NCBI RefSeq assembly: GCF_000004195.4
Contig: NC_030678.2
Location: forward strand, 57,753,378 to 57,817,377
Source: Xenopus tropicalis
Lineage: Eukaryota; Chordata; Amphibia; Anura; Pipidae
DNA: 64,000 nt
Direction of reading: 5' to 3'
Part shown: positions 1 to 11,494 of the stretch, piece after piece
Numbering within the stretch: the first letter of the stretch is position 1
How the letters are laid out: every line of letters starts with the position of its first letter
The notes under the pieces: generated by a model
What the model saw: only the letters and a program-made list of their open reading frames with translations
What the model was told of the DNA's origin: nothing
The model's database searches: none
Position numbers and translations under genes: made by a program

Positions 1-1230
1 ATTATGCAGCTCTTGGTCACAGCACTGTAGATGTGGAATTTCCCTGAGGTCTTTAGAGGTTTAATTGCTAGAGCAAGGATTAGAGGCTCTCTGGCTCTTT
101 GAAGAGACAGTGATACATTATACAATACAGCTACTGAAGCATACGCAAGCACAGGAACCTAAATTCATTAGGCAATGCAGAGGCATGTCACTGCCATCTC
201 ATATCACCACTCAAATCTTAAGGAAGATTATCCTCTTAACCTCTTCTCTACTGGGGAAAACCAAATATGTCAATTTGAAGTCCCCTTGGATACTGGAATG
301 AAATTTTAAGTAAAATGCCTCAGTGTTTAGCTCACATGGCCAGTGCGCAGTCATGTTTAATATACATAATTTTATTTATTAGAGAGCAAATAAGTTATGT
401 GTTTTCAGACGAAAGAATGACTTACTGTATATACTCGAGAATAAGCCTAGTTTTTCAGCACCCAAAATGTGCTGAAAAACTCACCCTCGGCTTATACTTG
501 AGTCGGGTGCCATGGGTCTCTCCAGACTAGCGCACTCTGTCCTTTGTGTGCAAAATAGGCCACCCACAACCAGACCCTCCAGTGCCCTGGCCTGCTCCCA
601 GTTGCATTACTTATTTCCCCTTACGTGTCCTCTGGGGGGGAGTGAAGTGTGCTACCATCTTGCCAATTCGCAATGAACGTGAAGACAAGACTCATGTGAC
701 ACTGGCGTCTTTTGCACTGAACACAGAGGTGCTGGCGAGTAAGGGAGGGAGGGAGTGGTTGCCTGCCTTCTTTCTAGTACTCCCTTCTACATTATCACTT
801 GCTGCGGGCAGGGCCTTCTGATCTGAAGTCTGTGGGTGGATCTTCTAGACCAGTCCAGAGAAGTGGATCTTCTTGCTGCTGCTTTGGTGAGCTAACCTAA
901 CCTGCAGCAAACTTTGGGGGTGGGGGTTCAGTATTCCATAAGCTGCTTTACCAGGCAGCTTGTTTAATTTAATTTTATTCTTAAACCCCAAAAGTCTGTT
1001 TGCCCCTTTAGTTTGCTGTCCGACACTCTATGCTCACCCAAAGGCATAGACTCTTCTATAGAATCTGGCTGCAACTTTTTCACCTCCAGTTGCTTCATCT
1101 ACCATCCTCACCTGTCCCATTCTGCACTAGACATTGCACTTCATATTCTATATAAACTATATATAGTTTTGAAGGATTTTAACTCTTTGTGTTTTAGCTT
1201 GGTTGCTGATTGAGCAAGTAGTTAGTACTC
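1..1230. other. Unassigned DNA at left edge, with one hairpin repeat
   Basis: No gene was recognised. At 449-481 a 13-base arm and its inverted copy flank CCAAAAT to form a short hairpin. The surrounding 425-515 bases form a wider imperfect palindrome (tactcgagaataagc against gcttatacttgagtc), which looks like a dispersed fold-back repeat. The rest appears to be ordinary intron-like sequence downstream of exon C. Confidence 0.4.
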
Positions 1231-1727
1231 TTAAAGGAGAATGCAAGTCAAAATTTAAAAAGCATACTGCCCAATAGTCCTCCTATTGTTACAAAAAATG
1301 CCACACTTTTGGCTCACCTAATCAAATATTTACTTAGTCACACTTACTCACATTTTCTATCTGTTTTCTTGAACAGGTAGCCATCTTTAAAAAGGTATTC
1401 TCCCTTCCTTTCCCTCCTTGCTTCATACTGCACGTGTTTCATTCCTTCCTTCCGCTCCCCCCCCTCTGGCAGATCCGCTTCTGATTGGCTGGTGGGCATG
1501 TGTAGCTCAAAACAGGAGACAGGATCAAGTTACACACATGTGCATTGCTACTGAAAGCTGCCCTCCCTGTAAGCTGCCAGCAACGGCCTTCAGTAGCAAT
1601 GCACATGTGTGTAACTTGATCCTGTCTCCTGTTCTAAACTACACATGCCCACCAGCCAATCAGAAGCGGATCTGCCAGAGGGGGGGAGGGGAAGAAAGGA
1701 ATGAAACACACTTTCCTTGTCCTTTAA
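1231..1727. mobile_element. T2-type MITE (TTAAAGG ends) with long inverted arms
   Basis: The element begins TTAAAGGAG and ends in the inverted CCTTTAA, with TTAA as shared target. Inside, roughly 1435-1560 and 1583-1711 are near-perfect inverted copies that would fold into a hairpin of about 125 bp. TTAA targets with AGGRR ends are the signature of Xenopus T2 MITEs. It has no coding capacity. Confidence 0.75.
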
Positions 1728-3336
1728 GGTATCATTGTTGATACCATATTGATTTTTTTGACCCTCTTCTCCACTTACAGAGCTAGTTTACTATTTGTTT
1801 TTTTTTAAATAAATATTTAAAAACAATTTTACATATTTTCCCCAACCTTGCGATTTGCTGCTCTTTGTACTCCCTCCCCTACCATGTTCTAGTATAATCC
1901 TAGAGCTCCCCTAACCATGCTCACCTTTTCTTGATTTCTCATGAAATGTTTCTTTAGCTTTAACTTTCTATTTAACATGTAGCCAGATTATAACTAAATT
2001 AAGACAAAACAGGAAAATACTTTTTATCCTTTATTGCACAAGTGGTATAACTCTCAGGGACCTATTTATCGCAAAGATTAATGAACTGTTCTGAGGTTTT
2101 CTCTCAGATATCACCTCAGAGAGAATACCATGGGTTTAGCTATACTGGTGCTGGACAATCAAATAACTCGGCAATCATTATTTGGAGCCAAAATATTTCA
2201 TTAATAAAGCTCCCCAGAGCACCAAGTATGTTTTTAACAGTGGTATATACTGCTAGGATGGGTTTGTATAATTAATTTAATTAGCAGAGAGAGAGATTGG
2301 GCACCATGTAATACATTAACTGAAGCTGATATCTCCTGCCAATCATTTTATACTATATCATGCAGTATCTGAACACTGCTGTCTTCCAGAAATATCACAC
2401 ATGAACTTATTGTCTCACCACACTATAGTGATTTAATGCACTTTCCCATCCCTCATTCTGCTTTAACCTTTTCTCCCATGTCTCTCCACTCATGTCATAA
2501 ATGCCTGAAGGATTTATAGCTTAGGTATTTAAACAGTCTGTAAAGTGGAGAATGGGAGCAAAGATAATGTAATGAGGAACTGAGTGAAGGCAAAAGACAT
2601 ATGAGACAGTAGCTGGATTGAGTGTATTTACCTTTGGACTTTTACTCACAAAAGAAAAATAAGATCATTGCATCAGGTATGCATCATGTCAAAAACTACA
2701 GGGCTCATATACGACCCATGCAGTTGCACTAAAATGTCTGCAGTCATTGCACAAATCATTACCACTTATTAAAGATGCTTGCATCCAAAGCTTGGGAATC
2801 CTGGAGCTACCACAGATAGCAGCAATTCATAGTTCCACAGCAGTTATTAAACACATCCAAAAAATAGAGCAGGAATCTAATAGATTTTAAGCTCCTTGGG
2901 GCAGGGACCTCATTCAAACTGTGTATTGAAAGCTCTTATCTATTGTTACTGTATCGCTTAAACAACTATTCCCCTATTTGTGATTACACCTTGTAAAACA
3001 CTGTGTACAGATGTGGTGCTATACTATTCAAACACAGGAAATAAACACATACATTTTGATGGCAAACACTCAAACTGATGCAACCCTGACATCGCAAATT
3101 TTCTGTGTAACTGTTTGCATTTTGATGAATTGGATGCAATTGTGTCAGACAGTACTGTCTGTCAGTACTGCAGATACGTCACAGACTAGAGCTGCACCAA
3201 ATAGTGCACTGGTTATTACAATTCCTCCATCAATGTTCATTTATAATTTTTCATGCAAATGCTGCAAAATATTTTTAGTCACATTTAAGGTTTATAACAT
3301 AAATGTATCAGTATTCATTACTCTGTTTTTGTGACC
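1728..3336. other. Unassigned intron-like DNA
   Basis: AT-rich sequence with no recognisable exon, RNA gene or repeat boundary. Scanning the minus strand for an exon continuing exon C in phase 2 gave no convincing candidate. Confidence 0.4.
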
Positions 3337-3575
3337 CAGGCCTGGATTTGTGGCAAAGCCACAATGGTCCGGGCCTAGGGCGGCACAAACTTAGGGGCAG
3401 CATGCCGCCCAGCTGCAGCAACATTTTTAAAGATTGCTCCCATACAGAGCAATGGGGACCTCTCCCCACTGCTCCATATGGGACTTTTAACGTTGGCACA
3501 TGCGCCCTCACAGGGGAGGGGTAGGGGGGCACAGAATGGGGGCCCCGGGGTGCCCCCAGTAGAAATCCGGCACTG
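3337..3575. mobile_element. hAT-like MITE with CAGGCCTGGATTT / AAATCCGGCACTG ends
   Basis: A GC-rich 239-bp block has imperfect terminal inverted repeats (CAGGCCTGGATTT and the complement of AAATCCGGCACTG). The 8-bp flanks TTGTGACC and ATGGGACC match at 6 of 8 positions. A related element sits at 59223-59439. The size, ends and degraded 8-bp duplication suggest an old non-autonomous hAT copy. Confidence 0.55.
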
Positions 3576-3782
3576 ATGGGACCTATGAGGGGGAATTTTG
3601 TGTCACATAATTAGAGCTTCACCACATGTACCCATGGTACATGGCCTTTTATTTATTGTTAAATAAAGATTTTATTCTTACTTTAAGCGCAATGGGAAGC
3701 AAATTGTGTAAACCATTCTATTTTGTGGTGCACAAAACAGGCTTGACATAAGGTAAAGCATTAACAGCAGCATTATACTTAC

Positions 3783-3870
3783 AACTCAAAACGCTCTGTT
3801 CTCATTTCTTTGACTACATTCAAGTAGAGGTTCAGTGTAATGCAGCACACCCATGCAAGCGCACACCAGT
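3783..3870 (-). CDS. 7TM receptor-like gene, exon C (TM3 and start of intracellular loop 2)
   Basis: An 88-nt exon completes Asp from exon B and then encodes WCALAWVCCITLNLYLNVV, the body of TM3. A charged tail, KEMRTERFE, follows and would enter the second cytoplasmic loop. The acceptor is a T-rich tract ending CTTTTTATAG with a plausible CACTAAT branch region upstream; the donor is GAGTT|GTAAGT. The exon ends in phase 2. No matching next exon was found between 1 and 3776, so the gene probably runs off the left edge. The distance to exon B is about 38.4 kb, which is long but believable given how much of it is transposon sequence. Confidence 0.8.
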
Positions 3871-5689
3871 CTATAAAAAGAAGTGTGTAATTAGTGTTTA
3901 GTGAACCATTTTTTACTCCTAAATATGACAATTATTTAGCTTGTAAACAAAATCAGTAAACATGTTACGTAATCAAGAATTTATAATATTCACTTACAGC
4001 CAAAGCTGCAAACATATCCTTGTAAGGATTAGACCTGGCTAGAACCGAGAACCTGGGTCATTAAGGTGCTGAGCTGTAATTTAGAGTAGCTGTATACCTG
4101 ATGCAGATTTTGTTTATCCTGTGTCTTGAGTTCCTGTGTTCTGAAATTCTTAATTCTGTATTCATGTGTTTTCTCCTTGTCACGATTCTCTGGCTTTGGC
4201 CTGTTTAAAAAATCCTGCTTGTGTCAAGGCACCTGCCTTTCACTACTTTACCAAGCTTTACCATGTCTCCTGCCTGTTCTGAATCCTGTACTTAATAACT
4301 GAGTTTGTATATACGTTTCCTACCTACTCTGACCCTGTTCCATCTCCTGGATTCTGCATTAGTCTGCTGCCTGCCTTCTAGTACATTGTATATATATACC
4401 ATATACTGTATCCTGATGTCCGGCTTATCTCCACTATGGGTCTCTACTATACAAAACATGCTCACACATCTGCTCATCTAAACAAAAGCTGCCACAACAC
4501 AGTACACGTCCACAGATCTGCCCATCACATGATTGGTGTTTTTTATTCATTTCTATCAGAAGTAGAGACAAGAAGAGAGGGGCACTTTGTCTGCTGCTAT
4601 TTTCTAGCAGACTGTAGTGGGGACAATATGCCCCATGTGGCACAACCCTAAGGTTCCATTTGTACCTTAAAGTACTGCTAAATATTTTAGAACTGTGTAA
4701 ATAAAGGATAATAATGATGCCCTGTACAAGATCACTGGATATCAGTTTTACTGCACTGACAATCACTTGCTCGATCCACCAACTCAACCTCCATCATAAC
4801 TATAAATTAATGGGAATACTCAAACTTTGAGGAATGCTCCTTTCTCCAATTTAGGGATATGGGATGCAATATAGTGGATGGCACATGCATAGAAAATGTC
4901 AAGAGAAATTTGCCTTAGAATTCTGTGAGACCTAACTGCCTATGATGTTGGCACCCACTTGTCTCACAACTGCTTTGAATCGTTACTTCTCTAGACCAAG
5001 GCATATATTATAACTTTCTATGGAACACTCTTAAGGTTTATATAAGTAATAAGCTTGTTTGTTTCATCCATGTTCTGAGCAGCAGATAAACCTCACAAAG
5101 TTGTAATCAGTTTAGACCTCCCGTTTGGCTGTTGATATGTTTGTTTTCAGTGTATTTTTAGTTCCCCAGTTTGAGTTACCAGGAGAGATCACCACACACA
5201 AACACTCACAGTGTGTGACTTTATTCCATCTGTTTTTCCTACCATCTCTGAGAGCAGAACATTTAGCAGTACTCACTGAAAACAAGCAATCCTCAATTAT
5301 TTTACTAATTGTGGATTAGAAAGGAAAACAACATGACTTGTCACAATGAAAAGCTGTCAAGTAGCATTCACATTTATGTGCTGGCCCTTAGTTAGTAAGT
5401 GCATAATTACGTGCAACATTGATAATGGGTTTTTCGTTTTGATTAAGTTGCCTCTGTATAACTTTTATTAGATTTTTTCTTAATACCTCTCTGAACATAA
5501 ATGCGTTAAAGCAGGTAAAGGCAATGTTAGCAGCTGTGGGATTAGCAACTTATTTCTAAGTATATGTACTAAACTTAGTTATAGAAAAAGATAACAAAAA
5601 GAAGACTAACAAATGGGGGTATTTTATGGGTGAAATGAGGTGTTATTATGGACCGAATATTGATTGTAGAGGGCCCAAGAGCACTATAC
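3871..5689. other. Unassigned intron DNA upstream of exon C acceptor
   Basis: Apart from the polypyrimidine and branch region next to 3870, nothing is recognised here. Composition is AT-rich with no long open frame that looks coding. Confidence 0.4.
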
Positions 5690-6260
5690 TTAAAGGGGAA
5701 GGAAAGGTAAAAACTAAGAAAGGTCTATGTAAATACAGCCATAAGCACTTACAGTCCTCTATCAAAAGAAACACAGGATTGCTTGTCTATTTTTTTGTAA
5801 ACATGATGTTCCAGTGTCTGACTTCCTCTCTTAGAAACATGCTTGATTCCCGTGGCCAGAGTCTGCACAGTTCTCTCATCTCTCCTGCTCCCCCTCCCCT
5901 TTCCACAAGAATGCTAAGAACTCCCTCCCTTAGGAATGTGTGATCTGAACTATAACGGTTAGCTGCAGGCAGGAAGCTACCGTACTTAAAAGGTATGGTA
6001 ATGGTTTCTGCAGAATAAATATATTGTTCTAGGCCAGGGGTAGGGAACCTTGGCTCTCCAGCTGTTATGGAACTACCAGTCCCACAATGCATTGCAGGAG
6101 TCTGACAGCCACAGTCATGGTTAATTAAGGAAAATGCTTGCTGGGATTTGTAGTTTTATCACAGCTGGAGAGCCAAGGTTCCCTACCCCTGTTCTAGGCG
6201 GCACTAATGTGGCAAATCTATTGGCAGTAAAATGCCAAAATGGCTTTCCTTCTCCTTTAA
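5690..6260. mobile_element. T2-type MITE, interrupted by a hAT MITE
   Basis: It starts TTAAAGGGGAAGGAAAGG and ends with the inverted CCTTTCCTTCTCCTTTAA, using TTAA as target. A 157-bp hAT-type MITE is nested at 6035-6191. The sequence near its left end reappears in reverse at about 61640-62032, so the family is repeated in this window. Confidence 0.75.
6035..6191. mobile_element. hAT-type MITE with exact 8-bp duplication
   Basis: The element begins CAGGGGTAGGGAACCTTGGC and ends with its inverted copy GCCAAGGTTCCCTACCCCTG. It is flanked on both sides by TTCTAGGC (6027-6034 and 6192-6199), a perfect 8-bp target duplication, which is the hAT signature. It has no coding capacity and is nested inside the T2 MITE. 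Confidence 0.9.
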
Positions 6261-6564
6261 AACTAGTTTACTGTTAAATGTGCTTAGAGAGAATAATTGT
6301 CCATTAGCATCTCTCTGCAGCCAAAACATTTGCATTCCAATTATTATTACTATTAACATGTGTTTATAAAATACCATTTTCTGCAGCCCTGTTAAATAAA
6401 TGGGTATATACATTGGACAAAAGATTTATATAAAAAGAAACCAATAATTGATACAAGAGGTAAAGGGTAACTGATAAATGTAAATAGTGGTGCATGTGCA
6501 GTTGGAACATGTTAACATTAGACTTGAAAATGAAATAAACAATCCTACCTTGTGGATATGTATG

Positions 6565-6945
6565 TATTCTGTCACCCACATGATTTATGCAGAAGATACC
6601 CTTCCTGAGGCCTTTGCTCGCATGGACGGCGTAACTTTGCTGAGATATGCTGATGGCAGAGAGTTTACTCAATAAAACACTGCTTAATAATCAGGTGGTT
6701 CTTTAATCCAGGAATATTGCACAATACAAAGATTCTGGGGTTCAGAATGTCCAAAACAATCAACAGGTTCTATAGGTAAGAACTGGTAATTTTGCAGCTC
6801 TATCCAAACTGACTGAAACTGGATCTGAAACTAAGGAACAGCATGGGAGGGAACAAGCTAGTGGGCTGGACTAACAAACATTAAACAGCAGGGGAGTAAG
6901 GAATATACCAAAACACATATAATAACTGGCTGTAGTGACAGCACA
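6565..6945 (-). repeat. 3' LTR of the BEL element
   Basis: A 381-bp direct repeat of 12042-12422. Read on the minus strand it begins TGTGCTGTCAC and ends GTGACAGAATA, so the ends are TG...TA rather than TG...CA. The boundary is fixed by the GTATG target duplication. ATTAAA in GGATTAAAGAACC on the minus strand could act as poly(A) signal. Confidence 0.93.
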
Positions 6946-7144
6946 CTCCCCGTCTGGTATCTGTAGATACCACTATATAATTATAATTGCATATTATGCA
7001 ACAACAAAATAATGTCCATATTAAAGATGACTTGTCCTTGGGACCTGAAAGACAAAATGAGAGAAGACACAAAATAAACATTAAACTTAATCTCTTCAAA
7101 AATCCTTTCAAGTGTCCATATCAGCTTGGCTTCTGTCATTGAAG

Positions 7145-10100
7145 TCATCGGAGATGTTCTTTCCAACACAAAACCACTCCTGGCTGTCCACAGGAGTCAG
7201 ATGCCTTGAGGTAGGCAACTGCAGCTACGGCTTCGTTGGAAGCATCACAGAAGATGTGAATTTCTCTTTCTTTTATAAGGCTAAGGGAGCAAGAAAGATA
7301 GTTGCGTGGAATCTGAAGCTGCTTTAATGCCTTTAAGGAAAGCTTCCATTTTTCCCACTTGGGTTGTAAGTCCGCAGGCAGTGTAACATCCCAATCCACG
7401 CGATCTTCTGTAAGTTGTCTAAGTATAAGCTTCCCTTGAACAGTGATTGGCGCCGCAAAGCCCAATGGGTCATACAGACTGTTTACGGTTGATAGCACTC
7501 CTCGTCTTGTGAATGGCCTTTCCTCTGTAGAGACCTGAAATGTGAAGGTGTCTTGATTTACATCCCAATGGAGACCAAGGCTTCTTTGGGTGGGCAGTAG
7601 GTCCTTAGTTAAGTCTAGATCCTTCAAATCTGATGCGTGATCCTTGGGATCGAAGGCTTTCATCAATTCACTATTATTGGATACAATCTTGTGCAGTCTT
7701 AAGTTGGCACTAGATAAAAGGTGCTGGGTTCTTTTCAACAAGTTGATAGCTTCCTTTGGTGTTGACAAAGACTTGAGGCAGTCATCGACATAAAAGTCTC
7801 TCTCTATGAACTGTCGAACATCATGACCAAATTCTGCCTCACCCTCCTTGGCTGTCCTTCTCAGGCCATAGGTAGCCACTGCAGGAGATGGGCTGTTTCC
7901 GAAGACGTGAACTCTCATTCGATATTCAATCACATCCTCATCAAGATCATTGTTGCGATGCCAAAGAAACCGAAGGTAGTTCCTGTGGTCTTCTCGGACG
8001 AGGAAGCAGTGGAACATCTGCTGAACATCAGCCATAAATGCAACACGTTCCTTCCTGAACCGAACTAACACTCCTATGAGACTGTTAGTCAGATTTGGGC
8101 CTGTAAGCAGTACATTGTTTAGAGAAACGCCTTTAAACTGTGCGCTTGAATCAAAGACAACTCTGATCTGACCCGGTTTGCATGGGTGATAGACTCCAAA
8201 TGATGGGAGATACCAACGCTCCTCTCCTGTCTTCAAAGGGGGAGCTGGTTCTGCATGGTTGTTGTCTAGGATCTTCTTCATGAATGCGACAAAGTGTTCT
8301 CTCATAATAGGTTTGTTACCTAATGTCCTTTTGAGTGAATCAAACCTAGACTTGGCTTGAGCACTGTTGTTTGGAAGGACGACTCTTGGACTGCGGAAAG
8401 GCAGAGGGGCGGTCCAACTATTGGAATCATCCTTAACAAACTCCTTGTCCATAATTTTGATGAATTCTTTGTCTTCTATGGAAGGAGCTATTTTATTGTC
8501 ATTGCAGGTAGTATGAAAGATTGCACCACCGAAGTTAGGAGATAGGGACTTGTAACAAATGTCCTCTTCTGATCCACGTATGATCTGTAGGCTCGTGTTG
8601 GGTTTAGGCCTTATCTGATAATGACATGAGCACGATTTCCCAAAGAGCTCACCTCTGTCCTCCATCAGGTCTGTTTTGCAGGTATTCACTTTATAGGGTT
8701 TTCTAACCCTGTCTAAGCAAACTTCACCAATTAGAACCCAGCCCAACTCAAGCTTCTGGGCATAAGGGGCATCACTTGGTCCACTGGTTTGGTCTTGCAC
8801 CTTGTGAACTCTTGGTATATCTCTCCCCAAGAGAATTAGAATTTCAGCACTCTCATCTAAGGGAGGTATCTTGTCTGCTATGCCCTTAAGATGTGGTTGA
8901 TGACGTGCGGCATTTGGAGTGGGAATCTCTTCCCTGTTGTTTGGCAGTTGAGCACATTCAATAAGCACGGGGAGAGGTTTGTAGTCATCATTGTCAATAG
9001 GTGCTATCTGAAATCCACAAGCTGTTCTCCCTGATACACTCATTTGACCAGCACATGTACGTAAGGTGTAGGGATGAGCTTCACTTTGGATGTTGAAGCG
9101 CTTGAAGAACTTGGGACTTGCTAGTGACTTGTTGCTCTGGTCATCTAAGATAACGTACATTTTTACGGCCTTTTCTGGATGCCCAACGGGAGCGACCTTG
9201 ACCAGACATATCTTAGCGCAAGATCTTCCGCACAATTCCTTGCCACAGACTTCAGTACACTTGGTGGACACAGGATTAGTCTGTTCCTCTGCACTCTCCC
9301 CGCCGTAATTCAGTGAGGGATTGTGGGAGTCACCATTGGAAGGAGCCTGCCTTGAGGGCCTTGAATGGTTGGCTGTCACATATTTGTCACTGTTACATTC
9401 AGAACACTTAATGACGGCTTTACAGTCCTTGGCAAAATGCTTGCTGGACGCACAACACCTATAGCAAATGTTATGATCTTTCAAGAATGTCTTTCGCTCT
9501 TCAAAGGGCTTTTCTCTGAACACACGACACTTTCTTAGTGGATGTGGTTTGTTGTGGATAGGGCAGGATAGATTAGGATCAAGATCAGTAGGTTTCCCTT
9601 TCCTTAGTTCTGGAGTGGCTATTGGCTTACTGGAGGAAAACCCGGTCTTCCTGACAGAGACAGTTTTCCTGAGATCCTTGTGTCGTCTTGCTATATCCCA
9701 CGTAGCAGGTTCTGCAGTAGAATGGCTTCGATCTGGAGGTAGGAAACTTGGGTCATTTTTGACTCTAGCCATTTTCCTGATGAATCCACAGAAAAAGGAA
9801 AAGGGAGGAAAGAGAACCTGATGAAGTGACTTGTACTCTGCACCTACCATATTCCATTTATCTTTAAGATATTGAGGCAGTTTTTCTGTGATCGGATACA
9901 ATCCGTAAGCAGTGTCCAGGCAGCAGAGACCTGGAAGATGTGGGTCTAATTTTGCTGTTTCCAATTCAAGGAGAAAGTCACTTAGCTCTTGGAGCTTGCG
10001 GTTATCTTTGCTGGAAAAGCTTGGAAAGTTGTAGAATTTATTGAGCAACGTACGTTCGATGACTTCGGGACTGCCATAGTCTCGCTCTAGTCTTTCCCAC

Positions 10101-11494
10101 ACCTGAATAAGTCCCCTGGCTGGTGCCTCAATGTTAACAGACTTGAGCAATCGAGCTTGCTCTGATGATTTCAGACCAAGCCATTTGATTAACAAATCAA
10201 GTTCTCCCATAGGTTCGATGTCCAGGTTCTTTATTGCTGCCCTGAACGTGGCTCTCCAACTTCTATAGTGCTCTGGACGATCGTCGAATTCTGTGAGTCC
10301 AGTGTTGAGGAGCTCGCGTCGAATCATGTATTTGGCGAATTCTGACATATCAGTTCTTTCTGTTTTTATATCGGCTGTTACTTCTGGTACTTCAACCTTA
10401 GGAGCTGTAGCAAGCACACACAACTGGTGCGGAGGGGGAAAAGGTGTTGCAGATGGGTTTAGACCAGACAAAGATTTTGGTTTTGGAGAAGATGAAGGCT
10501 GCCTCGTGGAGAATCCAGGGGTAAGTTTTGTTTCCCCTTCATCTCTAAGGGTGTGTCCTGTAGCATAAGCTGGTTCACTAGATTCCTTGGTTTGGCAGGT
10601 GTGCGGGTTTGTTAATTCAGCTGTTTGAGCTTCTCTAGAGCAAAACACAGGATTTTCAGTTCGGTGCACTGGAGAACTGTATGCAGCGTCTTCAATTGTA
10701 GGGAAAGTCGTTTTTCTGACTTCTTGGTCTAAGACAAACTGTAAAGTTCTCATTACTGGGTCTGCTGGGGTTGTCAGACAAGGACGATACACTTCCGGCT
10801 CTTCTTCTTCAAAGGCTTTCTCTAGAACATTTAGTTTTGCGATGGCTGCTGCTTCCTCTCTTTCCTTCTGGAGGACTTCTAGCTGTGCCTTGAGCGCTGC
10901 TTCCCTTTTGATGCATTGAGCTTGGACCTTGGCTGCCTCAGCTTCTGCTCTGGCCCTTATTATCTGGCTGCTTAGCGACGATTTCTGTGAAACGGAATGC
11001 AGTGATCTAGATAGTCCTTTAGACCTTCTAGAGGAAGTGGAGGCCTTGGATGCATTATCCTGTAACTGTGCAATTCTGGTCTCCATCCTGGATGTTGCTT
11101 GCAGGAAAGTAATTTGTCTCTGTTGGTCAATGATAGTAAAAGCATTCAGCTCTTGTAATGCTTCTTCCATACGAGCATTGGACAAGAAGGAAGAATATTT
11201 CTCTGCAAGTCTTTTATAGTTATAATAAGCAGTCTTTAGTCTTATTAGTGCATCAGTAAGTTGCAGTCTAGTATTGCCTGCCTCATCAGCAATGGTTATG
11301 CAGTGATCTGTTTTATTCCATAAGTCAGACAGACCATCATTAATTTCATCCTTTTGTGCCTCATACGTTTCTATGCGTTTAACAGATGGTTTAATTCTGC
11401 GTTTAGCGGTCTGTTCTGGTTCTAGTATGTCAGCTTCTTCAGCAGTAACAGGTATAGGTTCCTCTCTTTCTGATGAGGGATCCATTTCTGACAA
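7145..11494 (-). CDS. BEL/Pao Gag-Pol polyprotein, lacking integrase
   Basis: An intact 1449-residue frame with an ATG start. In order: a charged N-terminal region with a coiled coil rich in Ala, Glu, Arg and Lys (about 178-235); the BEL Gag domain of the DUF1759 type (about 400-585); a CCHC-like zinc-knuckle segment starting CYRCC (about 675-700); a retroviral-type aspartic protease region where the active-site segment reads ILDDQS (about 781); reverse transcriptase with ADVQQMF (about 1153) and the catalytic YVDD (about 1235); and the start of the Pao A17/RNase H region with FCDAS (about 1412). It ends QPGVVLCWKEHLR, shortly after the first RNase H motif. BEL polyproteins normally continue through RNase H into an integrase, so several hundred residues are missing. 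With no internal stops or frameshifts and matching LTRs, the insertion is recent. It probably makes Gag particles and RT but cannot integrate alone. Confidence 0.92.
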   Translation of the reverse strand: MSEMDPSSEREEPIPVTAEEADILEPEQTAKRRIKPSVKRIETYEAQKDEINDGLSDLWNKTDHCITIADEAGNTRLQLTDALIRLKTAYYNYKRLAEKYSSFLSNARMEEALQELNAFTIIDQQRQITFLQATSRMETRIAQLQDNASKASTSSRRSKGLSRSLHSVSQKSSLSSQIIRARAEAEAAKVQAQCIKREAALKAQLEVLQKEREEAAAIAKLNVLEKAFEEEEPEVYRPCLTTPADPVMRTLQFVLDQEVRKTTFPTIEDAAYSSPVHRTENPVFCSREAQTAELTNPHTCQTKESSEPAYATGHTLRDEGETKLTPGFSTRQPSSSPKPKSLSGLNPSATPFPPPHQLCVLATAPKVEVPEVTADIKTERTDMSEFAKYMIRRELLNTGLTEFDDRPEHYRSWRATFRAAIKNLDIEPMGELDLLIKWLGLKSSEQARLLKSVNIEAPARGLIQVWERLERDYGSPEVIERTLLNKFYNFPSFSSKDNRKLQELSDFLLELETAKLDPHLPGLCCLDTAYGLYPITEKLPQYLKDKWNMVGAEYKSLHQVLFPPFSFFCGFIRKMARVKNDPSFLPPDRSHSTAEPATWDIARRHKDLRKTVSVRKTGFSSSKPIATPELRKGKPTDLDPNLSCPIHNKPHPLRKCRVFREKPFEERKTFLKDHNICYRCCASSKHFAKDCKAVIKCSECNSDKYVTANHSRPSRQAPSNGDSHNPSLNYGGESAEEQTNPVSTKCTEVCGKELCGRSCAKICLVKVAPVGHPEKAVKMYVILDDQSNKSLASPKFFKRFNIQSEAHPYTLRTCAGQMSVSGRTACGFQIAPIDNDDYKPLPVLIECAQLPNNREEIPTPNAARHQPHLKGIADKIPPLDESAEILILLGRDIPRVHKVQDQTSGPSDAPYAQKLELGWVLIGEVCLDRVRKPYKVNTCKTDLMEDRGELFGKSCSCHYQIRPKPNTSLQIIRGSEEDICYKSLSPNFGGAIFHTTCNDNKIAPSIEDKEFIKIMDKEFVKDDSNSWTAPLPFRSPRVVLPNNSAQAKSRFDSLKRTLGNKPIMREHFVAFMKKILDNNHAEPAPPLKTGEERWYLPSFGVYHPCKPGQIRVVFDSSAQFKGVSLNNVLLTGPNLTNSLIGVLVRFRKERVAFMADVQQMFHCFLVREDHRNYLRFLWHRNNDLDEDVIEYRMRVHVFGNSPSPAVATYGLRRTAKEGEAEFGHDVRQFIERDFYVDDCLKSLSTPKEAINLLKRTQHLLSSANLRLHKIVSNNSELMKAFDPKDHASDLKDLDLTKDLLPTQRSLGLHWDVNQDTFTFQVSTEERPFTRRGVLSTVNSLYDPLGFAAPITVQGKLILRQLTEDRVDWDVTLPADLQPKWEKWKLSLKALKQLQIPRNYLSCSLSLIKEREIHIFCDASNEAVAAVAYLKASDSCGQPGVVLCWKEHLR

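Noticed and set aside
1418..1741. A 107-codon open frame
   Set aside because: It runs through both arms of a T2 MITE palindrome.
7145..11494. Reading the long frame as a host gene
   Set aside because: It is bounded by LTRs and has the BEL Gag, protease and RT order.
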